DNA of 43,742 nucleotides. Origin: CAZFZT01 sp964523675 (GTDB lineage: Bacteria; Planctomycetota; Phycisphaerae; Phycisphaerales; SM1A02). Position numbers and translations under genes: made by a program. Below are positions 15,300 through 23,524 of the stretch, in pieces. The notes under the pieces are model-generated. The model saw only the letters and a program-made list of their open reading frames with translations. It ran no database searches and had not been told where the DNA came from. Every line of letters starts with the position of its first letter. The first letter of the stretch is position 1. Location of the stretch: contig CAZFZT010000017.1 in NCBI GenBank assembly GCA_964523675.1, forward strand, positions 1 to 43,742, in the 5' to 3' direction.

Positions 15300-15335
15300 A
15301 GTGCGGCCAAATCAGGCCGCACTTGTTGTTTTTGT
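15300..15335 (+). terminator. Rho-independent terminator of the peptide gene
   Basis: A 9-bp stem AGTGCGGCC (15300-15308) / GGCCGCACT (15315-15323), loop AAATCA, then TGTTGTTTTTGT. Confidence 0.85.
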
Positions 15336-15407
15336 ACGTTTCATTCTTGTGAGCAACCAGCCAAAGCGCGCCGCATTACATTTCCTCTTCGCCGCAGGGC
15401 GCAAGGG

Positions 15408-15714
15408 TCACATCTCCGGATCGCCGGGGGGGTTGGGGTAGAACGAGCCGGTGTCGCGCACGTATTCGAGGCACTCTGCAAGTTCGTGGCTGTCCGGCTC
15501 ATAGCGATCAAAGCAATCTTCGACTTCCTTCTCAACGATGCCGCGATCCTCGCACGAATCGCAGTCGCCCCATGCAGCGAGAAGGATCAGCAGGTCCGGC
15601 ACCCCGACGCTGTCATCGAAGTCGAGGTATGTCCTCGCAACCGCTGCCGACCGGCCCCCAGCACGTGAGCAGATCAGGCACGCCGACGGTTCCGTTCGAA
15701 TCGAAATCACCATG
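15408..15714 (-). pseudogene. broken C-terminal repeat module of the 15715-17490 beta-helix gene
   Basis: Directly after the TGA of the beta-helix gene the same frame continues as GDFDSNGTVGVPDLL, then TCWGPVGSG and another stop. After a shift of one base (near 15635) a second repeat appears, YLDFDDSVGVPDLLILLAAWGDC, followed by an acidic Cys-containing tail (CFDRYEPDSHELAECL) and a TGA at 15408. These are the two EF-hand-like repeats that end other exoproteins in this window. At least three lesions separate them from the parent gene: the in-frame TGA at 15715-15717, an apparent loss of three codons inside the first repeat, and a frameshift. Either the C-terminus has decayed or the assembly has errors here. 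Confidence 0.6.
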
Positions 15715-17490
15715 TCACGGCTCGGCCATGTCAAATCCGGCCCGCATGTAGCAGTTCACCCGCGCGGCGGTGAAGTCCTCATCCCAATTCCCCTTGCGCT
15801 GTTCGATGGCGCGCAACATGAAACTGGTAATCGGGTCATTGGGGTCATAACTGGGATCCTGATCAGCGCCGATTGAGACCATGTACGATTCGATGTCGCG
15901 GCTCGGGTCGGTATAGTTGACCTGCTGGGCAACGGCATCAGACTCGGCCGTCGCAACCCACTCTTGAAAGTCCTCGCAAAATCCCGACCCCATGCCACTT
16001 GGGCACGGATCGGTCGGACCGATGTCAGAGAACCTGAACTGGCAACTACCGGCCGTGGGATAATAGACGTTCTCGCTGTAACTGAATTCTCCGAACGACG
16101 GCTGATTCCACACGAGTTCTCCACCATTGACCTGCTGGATCTCGTTCTCGTGGATGTAGATGTTCTCTTGTGGGTTGGAGTGGCACCAGATCTTGAGAGC
16201 CGCCGGTAATCCACTGGAAGAGGTCCAGTCGTAAACGACATTGCGCGTCACCTCAATGTCAAGCGCCGCAGAATCAATGGAAATCCCCTGCACACTTGTG
16301 CCATTGCGTTGATGGGCGAGAAGATTCCCAGTAACCAGCGTCGGCTTGTATTCCTGCTCAAGCCCCACCTTCTGCATTCGAATCCCCCATCCGTGCCCGG
16401 TCTGCCCAATGTCGCGACCCTCGATCACCACATTATCCCGAATTGTTCCGAACGCGAAAGCGGTGGGCCACTGGCAACTTTCGCTCGTCGATCCGGTCGG
16501 GCCCCAGAGCAAAGCGACAGCGTTGCGAAGGTAGAGGTTGTTCTCATTCAAGCCGCCTCGCCGCTGCTGACAGCCGTGAGAGGAGGCGTCTGCGGTGATG
16601 TTATTGCGGAAGACTGTATCTGCCGAGTTACTGCAATTCAAGTAGACGTTCTGGCTCGTGTCGTTCGCGGCTTCTGCGTCCGGGCATTTGCCTGGCCAAG
16701 GGCATGTGTCCGGAATCCAGCCGTTGTGCCAGAATACCGATTCCTCAATGAGGAGTCCGTCGACGTCGTTGACGAACAGCCCCTGTGCCTTGTCCGACGG
16801 CTTGTGCCGCCCGTAGATTACGCACCGCCGGACTCGCACGTCGGCGATCCCCCCGCCATCGTCCTCAATTGAAATCCCGTCGTGCGGACCTGGCGGCACA
16901 AAGACATCTTCAATATGCAATCGGAAGCCATCCTTCACTACCCGAATCGCGCGCTCTGTTCCTGATCCGCGAATGTGAAGACTTACGAACGCAACCTTCG
17001 AAAACGACCATGTGCCACCATCCATTTTGATCCGGTTAATGACCGGCCGATCGTTGCACGGCGGGTCGCAGTCCTCATAAGCCCCGATCAGCAGCCAGCC
17101 GGGTCCAGAAGGCCCGGATTTGTCGATGATAAGGAGTCCGTCCTGTGTGTCCTCCCATTTGTCGCCACGCCGCAGAAGAACCCAGCCGGCTTCGCCATTC
17201 GTTAGTTCAGCGAATGCGTTGGTCGCCGTGTCGAACGTATCCACAGCGAAACCCGGAACCGTAGGATCCCCGCTGATCTCATCGTTGTTGGGGTTTGGCG
17301 TCCCTTCGACCCATGTGTAAACGGTGCCCTGCGAACTGCCGTTCTCCGCGACATAGACAATCTTCTGACCATCCACAAGGTCGTTGTTGAAGTTCGTCCA
17401 GCCGTTATCGCCAACGGCGGTCCTTGAGATGAACAGCACAAAAAGAGCGACGATGTTGATGTGGTGCGCGGCCCTTCTCCTCTCAGTCAT
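15715..17490 (-). CDS. secreted right-handed beta-helix protein
   Basis: 591 residues. The signal peptide has its hydrophobic core near 11-22 and ends T-A-V-G before DNGW. The body alternates short strands with Asn-rich turns (LNCSNSADTVFRNNI, VTGNLLAHQRNG, VTRNVVYDW, YIHENEIQQV), typical of pectate-lyase-like parallel beta-helices. The sequence SFSKVAFVSLHIRGSG begins the coils. No catalytic motif of a polysaccharide lyase is evident. The ending, ARVNCYMRAGFDMAEP, is the usual end of the beta-helix part in relatives, after which a two-repeat C-terminal module is expected; here a TGA comes first. Exported, probably cell-surface or extracellular. The start at 17490 has only a weak GAGG ribosome site; the signal peptide supports it. 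Divergent from a second beta-helix gene. Confidence 0.75.
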   Translation of the reverse strand: MTERRRAAHHINIVALFVLFISRTAVGDNGWTNFNNDLVDGQKIVYVAENGSSQGTVYTWVEGTPNPNNDEISGDPTVPGFAVDTFDTATNAFAELTNGEAGWVLLRRGDKWEDTQDGLLIIDKSGPSGPGWLLIGAYEDCDPPCNDRPVINRIKMDGGTWSFSKVAFVSLHIRGSGTERAIRVVKDGFRLHIEDVFVPPGPHDGISIEDDGGGIADVRVRRCVIYGRHKPSDKAQGLFVNDVDGLLIEESVFWHNGWIPDTCPWPGKCPDAEAANDTSQNVYLNCSNSADTVFRNNITADASSHGCQQRRGGLNENNLYLRNAVALLWGPTGSTSESCQWPTAFAFGTIRDNVVIEGRDIGQTGHGWGIRMQKVGLEQEYKPTLVTGNLLAHQRNGTSVQGISIDSAALDIEVTRNVVYDWTSSSGLPAALKIWCHSNPQENIYIHENEIQQVNGGELVWNQPSFGEFSYSENVYYPTAGSCQFRFSDIGPTDPCPSGMGSGFCEDFQEWVATAESDAVAQQVNYTDPSRDIESYMVSIGADQDPSYDPNDPITSFMLRAIEQRKGNWDEDFTAARVNCYMRAGFDMAEP

Positions 17491-17525
17491 GGGTGGACAA
17501 CCTCAGCGATCTCTGCACTTTCGGA

Positions 17526-17553
17526 ACAATACCGTGCCTGCACTGATTGGCAA
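17526..17553 (-). promoter_or_regulatory. probable promoter of the 17490(-) beta-helix gene
   Basis: On the minus strand TTGCCA (17548-17553), a 16-nt spacer, TATTGT (17526-17531). It predicts a leader of about 30 nt before the ATG at 17490. Confidence 0.5.
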
Positions 17554-17715
17554 TAGGTTCAGGTTCGCATTCATGTTTCCAATGTGGACTCTGCCGTGTC
17601 CTTCGGAAACGAACGGGTGTACATTTCCTTATAACCGTACGCTGCTGTAGGTTCGGTATGCTGTTGGTCGTTTCCCTTGCTCGGTTCTCGCCGTGCTGTC
17701 CCAGAGGAACAGACG

Positions 17716-19846
17716 ATGCTTCCCCTGAAACACCTGTTTGCCTATACGTTGATCTTCTTTGTTACAGCCGCTGCGCTGGGTCAGTCGATCATCTATGTGG
17801 ATGTCAGTGCCACTGGCGCGAACAATGGCTTATCTTGGCGGGACGCCTTCACTGATCTTCACGACGCGCTGGCCGCAGCCGGCGAGGCCGGTGGTGAGGG
17901 CATCCAAATGTGGATCGCGGCCGGCGAATATATGCCAGGACCGGCTGATGAAGACCCTCAGTCCTCATTTCAACTCGTAAGCGGCGTCGCCATGTACGGC
18001 GGCTTCGCCGGCTGGGAAACGCGACTGGACGAACGCGACTGGCAGCAGAATGAAACGATTCTGAGGCGCGATGTGCCTGCACCGACTGTTATGACCGCTG
18101 CGCCGATTCTCGTGGGCGAGAATCTGGCACAGGGCTCAGCGCTGGAGGGCCTGGCCGTGCGAGACGGCTATAGTTGGTCTCCTGACGGGCCCGGAGGTTT
18201 GATGCTTACAGGATCCCATTTCGCCATCGTGAATTGCACATTTGCAAGTAATCGCACGAGTGATGAGACGGGCGGTGGAGGGATTTATGCTCTGGAAGGC
18301 ATATTGACACTGGAGAACTGCGCATTCGTAGATAACCTCGCCATCCTAGACGATGGCGGCGCGATTTCCGCACATGCTTCAGAACTCTTCGTCAACAACT
18401 GCACTTTCGATGCAAATGACGCTGGGGCTGGCGGAGCCATTGCTGCTATCGACTCTAAGGTTCTGCTGCATAATTCGGTGTTTCTTCAGAATAAGTCGAC
18501 TATTGGACAAGCCGCAGCCATGAGGGCCACCGGTGTGGTTCAAGTAAATGGATGCATGGCTGAACAGAACGGTGGCGATGGCTACATCCTCAGTGGCGGG
18601 GGAACTTGGAGCATTGCGCGATCAACATTCACGAACAATGCTGGCGCGGTAGATGTAACTGGTGACCTTGTCATTGAGGACTCGACCTTCATTAGCAATG
18701 TAACTGAATTCGGCGGCCCGGGAGGTATAAGAGTATTCCAAGGTGGAAGCGCTCATATTAGTGGCTGCCTTCTCGAGGCCAACTACGGCGCGGTTGGCGG
18801 AGCGATCCTCACTGCATCACCCGCTACAATTTTGAATACGGTCGTATCGGGCAATTCGTCGAATCAATCCCCCGCAGGCGTCTTCGCTTCGGACAATCTC
18901 GTCATCATTGACTCGGAGATTTCAGATAATACATCGACGTTCCCCTTCGACACGGCCGGCGGCGTAGGCATTGAGAATGGCAACCTGATTATGCTCAACA
19001 CGCTCGTAACCGGCAACTGGCCGCAAGGCGTGCGCGTCGGGTTGAACGCCACCGCCGAGATCATCAACTCGACGATCGCGCACAATGCGCTCTTCAACTT
19101 CAGCGAGGACACTGGAGTATGGATTCACCCGACGAGCACTGCCGAAATTCACAATTCCATCCTCTGGGGCAATGGGCCCGCCGGCGGCACCTGCGCTAAT
19201 TCCTGCGGCTCCTCCGGCATCGGCTGCTGGTGCGATGAGAACTGCTGCGACTTTGGCGATTGCTGCGGCGATAAGTTCGATGTCTGCGGTGGCTGCGAGC
19301 CGGAGCCATACTCGAACGAGGAAATCCTCAGCCATCAGATCAAGGGGGCCGGCCAATGTGAGTCATTCCATCATTCACGGACTCACCCGCGGAAGCATCT
19401 ATGACATTCCCGCCATGAATAACCTCGGCGATGATCCGCTATTTGTGAATCCGCATCCGCCTGATGGAAGTGATGAGGATGCGGACTTTCGTTTGCAAGC
19501 GCGCTCGCCGGCGATTGATGCGGGGGAGAATTCTTTGCTGCCTGATCCGAAAGAATTTCCGGGGGCTGACACAGACCTTGACGGTCAGCCGCGCATTGTG
19601 GATGGCGATGGTGACGGCATCGCGATCGTTGATCTCGGCGCGTATGAACACACAGGCGAGACGCCTGTGCCACCTGGTCCCGACCTCAATGGCGACGGCA
19701 TTGTCGATGAACAAGACCTGCTGCTGCTCCTCGCCGCATGGGGGCCATGCGCCCAATGCACCGCACGAACGTGCCCCGCCGATTTCACCAGTGATTGCAA
19801 AGTAGGCGTCCCCGACCTGCTTGCGATGCTGGCCAGTTGGGGCTGA
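17716..19846 (+). CDS. secreted Pmp-type beta-helix protein with somatomedin-B-like domain; frameshifted
   Basis: An N-terminal signal peptide (LFAYTLIFFVTAAALGQ) is followed by SIIYVDVSATGANNGLSWRD, a typical opening of these proteins, then many GGAI/GGGI and F-x-x-N repeats of polymorphic-outer-membrane-protein type. Near 19192-19308 lies a Cys-rich insert with the somatomedin-B spacing (CWCDENC, DCC, VC). The first frame ends at 19404. Removing one G from the five at 19344-19348 restores a frame that reads VSHSIIHGL, NNLGDDPLFVNP, RSPAIDAG and two C-terminal EF-hand-like repeats (PDLNGDGIVDEQDLLLLLAA..., CKVGVPDLLAMLASWG), ending at 19846. That continuation is exactly what the family expects, so the shift is recent or an assembly error. 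AGAGGAA upstream of 17716 supports the start. Confidence 0.75.
19651..19674. repeat. interspersed palindromic repeat, copy 1 (inside coding sequence)
   Basis: A perfect 8-bp inverted repeat CACAGGCG/CGCCTGTG with AGA loop, followed by CCACC. It matches 36821-36844 at 23 of 24 positions. In this copy it is read in frame as HTGETPVPP within the beta-helix protein. Confidence 0.75.
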
Positions 19847-19873
19847 GTGCGTTGAGCCGTGCAGAGTTGGAGT

Positions 19874-19904
19874 AGGGGACCGGGGACAGGGGAAAGGGAA
19901 CCGG
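19874..19904. repeat. short 7-nt-period G-rich tandem repeat
   Basis: GGGGACC, GGGGACA, GGGGAAA, GGGAACC in tandem, in the 67-nt gap between convergent genes. A fifth related unit (GGGGACC) lies at 19934-19940, inside the neighbouring gene. Confidence 0.6.
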
Positions 19905-19913
19905 TCCTGAGTT

Positions 19914-20390
19914 CTACTTTCGGACTGCGCGCAAGGGGACCGGGCCGAGTGTGTAGTGGTCCATATGCACGATGTTGCCTGCCTCAGCCGGGGCTTTGCT
20001 GGACACTTTGATGAGGACGACGTCTTCCAGCTCGAACCTGAACGTCGCGGCTTCGGGATCGACGATGAGATGGGATTCGCGAGCCGCCAGTTGCAGCGAG
20101 TCGCTCGAGAGTTGAAAGTTGAGGAACCTGCCTGTTGCGGCATCGCCGGATTCGGCGGCGACCCACCACGGGCCGATCGCGCCGCCGTCCGATCCGTTGG
20201 CGTTTGTGCTCTTGCGGAGCAGCAACTCCGCAAACTTCGTTCGCAGATCGGATTCGGTCGGCCGCTCCACGGGCTTGAAGGCGGCAGCGACGATGATCGC
20301 CACCACGATTCCAGCGCACGCGGCAACCGGAAGCAACCAGATGCGCTTGTCGCGGGCTGTACCGGCCGTGCTGTGGCGCGGTGACTTCAT
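19914..20390 (-). CDS. single-pass membrane protein of unknown function
   Basis: 158 residues. A basic N-terminus, one hydrophobic helix (about 18-40), then a soluble domain of about 115 residues. The soluble part includes LRTKFAELLLRKS and a beta-rich second half (LNFQLSSDSLQLAARES, FRFELEDVVLIKVSSK, ending LGPVPLRAVRK). The orientation is probably N-in with the domain outside. No family is recognised and no catalytic motif is visible. The final strand is encoded in part by a GGGGACC-like unit that continues from the repeat just downstream. It lies on the same strand as, and 32 nt downstream of, the PfpI-like gene, so co-transcription is possible. No Shine-Dalgarno and no -10 at 6 nt is visible before its start, which lowers start confidence. 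Confidence 0.55.
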   Translation of the reverse strand: MKSPRHSTAGTARDKRIWLLPVAACAGIVVAIIVAAAFKPVERPTESDLRTKFAELLLRKSTNANGSDGGAIGPWWVAAESGDAATGRFLNFQLSSDSLQLAARESHLIVDPEAATFRFELEDVVLIKVSSKAPAEAGNIVHMDHYTLGPVPLRAVRK

Positions 20391-20422
20391 TCAACTGCTA
20401 TCGGACATTCGCCAGCGTCACT

Positions 20423-20989
20423 TCAGGCATGCTGCCCGGCGTGAATGCCCTCGTGTATCTCTTCGAGCATCTTGCCTATGAATGCGGGCAGATCATCAGG
20501 ATTGCGGCTGGTGACAAGGCCGTTGTCGACGACAACCTGCTCATCGACCCAATCCGCGCCGGCATTGCGCAGATCCGTCTTGATCGAGGGGTAGGACGTT
20601 ACGCGACGGCCATCAATGACATCCGCTTCGACCAGAAGCCACGGCCCGTGGCAGATCGCTGCGACCGGCTTCTGCTGCTCAAAGAACGCGCGTGCGAAGT
20701 TGACCGCTCGGGACTGCAAGCGGAGCTTGTCGGGATTCATCACGCCGCCGGGCAGGACGAGCGCGTCATACTCATCCGGCTCGGCTTCGTCGATCGTCCG
20801 ATCAACTGGAATCTCCTGGCCCCACTCAGTGTGGTCCCATCCCTTGATCTTGCCCGGTTTCGGCGCCACGATATGCACCGTCGCGCCGGCTTCTTTCAGT
20901 GCCTTCACCGGCTCGATCAACTCGATCTGTTCAACGCCGTCTGTTGCGAGCACGGCGACTTTGCGTCCGCTTAGACTGTTCTGTGCCAT
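20423..20989 (-). CDS. DJ-1/PfpI family protein (type 1 glutamine amidotransferase-like)
   Basis: 188 residues, cytoplasmic, usual PfpI length. Family motifs: VAVLATDGVEQIEL at the N-terminus, DALVLPGGVMNPDKLR, and the nucleophile elbow AAICHGPWLL with Cys 113 followed by His 114. Helix and strand order match PfpI/YhbO-type proteins, which include cysteine peptidase-like, glyoxalase III-like and protein deglycase-like activities; which of these applies cannot be read from sequence. GGAGGTCAAG directly precedes the ATG at 20989, which settles the start. The neighbouring heptosyltransferase gene ends about 140 nt upstream on the same strand; a functional link is not evident. Confidence 0.9.
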   Translation of the reverse strand: MAQNSLSGRKVAVLATDGVEQIELIEPVKALKEAGATVHIVAPKPGKIKGWDHTEWGQEIPVDRTIDEAEPDEYDALVLPGGVMNPDKLRLQSRAVNFARAFFEQQKPVAAICHGPWLLVEADVIDGRRVTSYPSIKTDLRNAGADWVDEQVVVDNGLVTSRNPDDLPAFIGKMLEEIHEGIHAGQHA

Positions 20990-21131
20990 CTTGACCTCCA
21001 TGTTCGTGTCTGTTCGTCTGCCAATTGTGCCGGCAAAGCGAGACAAGGCGAGCGCGAGCGATCAGAGGAAGGATCAGAACCGGGCCAGTTTCTCACGTCC
21101 GGAGGGTCGTCGTTCGTGCGGTGACTGGCGC

Positions 21132-22172
21132 TTAGAGCAACTGGCGCGCGGCATGGATGACGTCGCCGACGGCAATGCGGTCAATTGAGCAGCACTGGGC
21201 ATTTCTGTCCGCGATGAGATCTTCGGGAAGAAATGGTTCGGCCAGAAGCGCTCGCTCGCTGGCCGTCTCAATGCGAGTCCAGCGATAATCGGTCGGACCG
21301 AAGAGCGAGACGACCGGCGTGCCGAAGGCGATGGCCATGTGGCGTGGTCCCGTGTCGTTCGTAATGAGAAGTGATGCGCGGCTGAGAATCGCTTTGAGTG
21401 ATCCCAGAGTGATGCCACGTTGCGCAAGGTTCATAAACCGCTCGTGATGTGCGGCTGAGCGAAGAACGCGCTCGACGACGTCTTGCTCAGCAGGGGAGCC
21501 GGTCACCACAACGGTCGCATCATGTGATTCAACAAGCGCGTCGCCGACAGCTGCGAAACGCTCGGCCGGCCATCGCTTGTCCGGTCGGTTCGCACCCGGG
21601 TTCAGCACGACCAGTGGATTCTTTTGCACATCACGCGGAAGAAATGCCTTGGCAGCGGCAAGCTGCTGCTTTGAGCAATGCAGCTCAAGCCGCTCATCGA
21701 TCGAATCGACTCCCAATACTGCGGCGGCAAGTTGCGCGTAGTACCGGACCGTTGATTCCGGCGCACTGCGCTTCGGCACGGCAACAGCATGAGTCAGCAG
21801 TGCTGTCCGGCCGTCGCGCCCATAACCGATTCGATTTGGGACGCCCGCCAGAAACGCCCCCAGCGCACTGCTGAAGCTGTTGGGTAAGAGCAGGGCCGCA
21901 TGCGGCTTTATACGGCTGATATGCCGCCTTGCGCGAAGCGCTCCGAGCGCACCGCCTCTTCGTGCTGCAACACGTTCATCAAACCACGCACATCCCTCGA
22001 GAATCTCCTCCAGACCCGGTTGCACCAGTGCGATTAGCCGCGCCTGCGGCAGTTGTTCGCGCAGCGCGCGATAGACCGGCGTGGCCATGACCGTATCGCC
22101 GACCCAGGTGGGGCAAACGACAAGCAGTGTGTCGTGAAAGTTCGCATGAATTCCACGAATACGACCTGTCAT
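21132..22172 (-). CDS. ADP-heptose:LPS heptosyltransferase (glycosyltransferase family 9)
   Basis: 346 residues. Adds L-glycero-D-manno-heptose from the ADP-sugar to the LPS inner core at the cytoplasmic face of the inner membrane. Motifs: LLVVCPTWVGDTVMATPVYR (N-terminal GT9 motif), LLLPNSFSSAL, VPNRIGYGRDGR, VVLNPGANRPDKRWP, and LLITNDTGPRHMAIAFGTPV followed by SLFGPTD (sugar-nucleotide site). It is closest in character to heptosyltransferase II. The start at 22172 overlaps the stop of the upstream gene by 4 nt (ATGA), so the two are translationally coupled; an ATG four codons earlier is possible. With the GmhB-like gene just upstream it forms a small LPS-heptose operon. Confidence 0.88.
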   Translation of the reverse strand: MTGRIRGIHANFHDTLLVVCPTWVGDTVMATPVYRALREQLPQARLIALVQPGLEEILEGCAWFDERVAARRGGALGALRARRHISRIKPHAALLLPNSFSSALGAFLAGVPNRIGYGRDGRTALLTHAVAVPKRSAPESTVRYYAQLAAAVLGVDSIDERLELHCSKQQLAAAKAFLPRDVQKNPLVVLNPGANRPDKRWPAERFAAVGDALVESHDATVVVTGSPAEQDVVERVLRSAAHHERFMNLAQRGITLGSLKAILSRASLLITNDTGPRHMAIAFGTPVVSLFGPTDYRWTRIETASERALLAEPFLPEDLIADRNAQCCSIDRIAVGDVIHAARQLL

Positions 22173-22486
22173 TCGCTCTCCCATGACTCGCGTTCATCGT
22201 GCAACGGCTCGCCCCAGAGCGTGGGTTGGTCGTACTTCTTGGCGTACCAGGTATTGGTGAGTCGGCGAAGCTCAGCGGCAAAGCCGATCGCTTCGATGCG
22301 CGACGCGCGCAATGTCGCAATGATGCTCTCATCCGTTGCATCGAGATCGACCATCTCCACGCCGATGCGCTCGGCGATCGCCCGCGCCGTGGCTAGGACG
22401 GTCCTGCGGACTTCTCGGTCTGCAAGCGGCTCACCCTGGAGCGCTCGCAATGAAATGGTGCTGGTGTCGCTGGCAGTCACGGTCAT
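22169..22486 (-). CDS. small protein of unknown function in the LPS-heptose operon
   Basis: 105 residues, no signal peptide or membrane helix. It looks helical, with LADREVRRTVLATARAIAER and then ESIIATLRASRIEAIGFAAE, and a C-terminus rich in W, Y, D and E (NTWYAKKYDQPTLWGEP). No family is recognised. It lies 47 nt downstream of the GmhB-like gene and overlaps the heptosyltransferase gene by 4 nt, which implies co-expression. The start at 22486 is the first ATG giving a compact, soluble protein; the open frame upstream of it is Pro/Arg-rich and looks non-coding. Confidence 0.6.
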   Translation of the reverse strand: MTVTASDTSTISLRALQGEPLADREVRRTVLATARAIAERIGVEMVDLDATDESIIATLRASRIEAIGFAAELRRLTNTWYAKKYDQPTLWGEPLHDERESWESE

Positions 22487-22533
22487 AGCGATGCGCGTAG
22501 GCAGAAAGAGTGGGGCGGACGGAAGTGTACCCG

Positions 22534-23427
22534 TCAGCCGCGCTGGTCTGCGACAAGGATGGCAAGGACCAGTAGTTGGACGAGTCCCGCGCCGGCCATC
22601 CACTTCAGGAAGGCGTCAGTTTGCTGCACCTGCATCAAGCCCAGCAGCGCCAACAGAAGGACGAGCAATTGCACAAGGCCTGCCGCAAGCCGCAGCGGTG
22701 TAAACGCAGTGCGTCGAAGGTGTTCCAGCCGAATCTCCTCGGCCAGGTCATGAACTGCCCGGCGAATATTTGACATCTCACCCATCAGTACCGAAGGAGC
22801 TTCCAGCCGCTCAGTCGCAGCGCTCTCAGTCAAACTGGCTGCCGAGGTGCGATCAAAGCGGCTGGCGCGCGGGCGAGCTTCATTCAGAATAAGTTCCACC
22901 GCTTCGCCAAAGTCATCAACCGTGGCACTCGGCTGCGCCTGAGCGGCGACGGTTGGCTCGCTGCTAATGAGAATCGTCCGACAACCTGCCGAGCGGCCGG
23001 CCTGGATGTCGCGCACCTGATCGCCGATGAGCCAGCTGTTCGTCAGGTCAAGCGCGAGGTCACGGGCGGCCTGAACCATCATGCCAGGGTTCGGCTTGCG
23101 CCAGGGGTGTTCTCGGCGATACTCCGCCACAGTGGCTTCAGGGTGATACGGGCAGTAGTAAAAGCGGTCGATGAGGTTCTGACAACCGGCCACTTCATCA
23201 ACGAGCTGCGCGATTCGCATGTGGACGGCGTCGACTTCCTCCTCCGTGTACCTCCCTCGCGCAACGCCACCCTGATTAGTGACCACAACCAGACGAAAAC
23301 CCGCCTCGCGCAATCGGCGCAGCCCCTCTGCGACCCCGTCAATGAGGCGCACGCGCTCGGGTTCACCCAAGTCGCCATCGTTGGCGATGAGCGTGTTGTC
23401 ACGGTCGAGGAACACTGCCGGCTGCAC
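22534..23427 (-). CDS. gmhB: GmhB-like HAD phosphatase with C-terminal membrane extension
   Basis: 297 residues. The first about 180 are a HAD-type sugar bisphosphatase resembling D-glycero-D-manno-heptose 1,7-bisphosphate 7-phosphatase: AVFLDRDNTLIAND (nucleophile Asp 8, acid Asp 10), VVVTNQGGVARG, WRKPNPGMM and WLIGDQVRDIQAG. This would make the LPS-heptose precursor used by the neighbouring transferase. In family members a zinc site is formed by C-x-H and C-x-C; here CPYH is present but the second pair reads EHPW, so the site seems incomplete. A linker of about 70 residues leads to two membrane helices (about 235-255 and 270-290), unusual for GmhB. The GTG at 23427 is the start: it gives M-Q-P-A-V-F-L-D-R-D and sits 6 nt after TATGCT. 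Confidence 0.75.
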   Translation of the reverse strand: MQPAVFLDRDNTLIANDGDLGEPERVRLIDGVAEGLRRLREAGFRLVVVTNQGGVARGRYTEEEVDAVHMRIAQLVDEVAGCQNLIDRFYYCPYHPEATVAEYRREHPWRKPNPGMMVQAARDLALDLTNSWLIGDQVRDIQAGRSAGCRTILISSEPTVAAQAQPSATVDDFGEAVELILNEARPRASRFDRTSAASLTESAATERLEAPSVLMGEMSNIRRAVHDLAEEIRLEHLRRTAFTPLRLAAGLVQLLVLLLALLGLMQVQQTDAFLKWMAGAGLVQLLVLAILVADQRG

Positions 23428-23433
23428 ATCGGA

Positions 23434-23439
23434 AGCATA
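23434..23439 (-). promoter_or_regulatory. -10 element of a leaderless promoter for the gmhB-like gene
   Basis: TATGCT on the minus strand, 6 nt (TCCGAT), then GTG at 23427. It is the evidence for the GTG start. Confidence 0.55.
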
Positions 23440-23512
23440 CACGAATGGGCGGCGACCAGTGGGGCAGGAACCGAGCGCACCGCCGGACAATCAACGTCAA
23501 GGTTGTTCCGCA

Positions 23513-23518
23513 TACGCT
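23513..23518 (+). promoter_or_regulatory. -10 element of a leaderless promoter for the 23525 gene
   Basis: TACGCT, 6 nt (TCTTCC), then ATG at 23525. It is divergent from the gmhB-like leaderless start 98 nt away. Confidence 0.5.
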
Positions 23519-23524
23519 TCTTCC

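Noticed and set aside
15336..15407. Possible extra gene between the peptide gene and the beta-helix remnant
   Set aside because: Only 72 nt, no ORF, no promoter; best seen as 3' flank.
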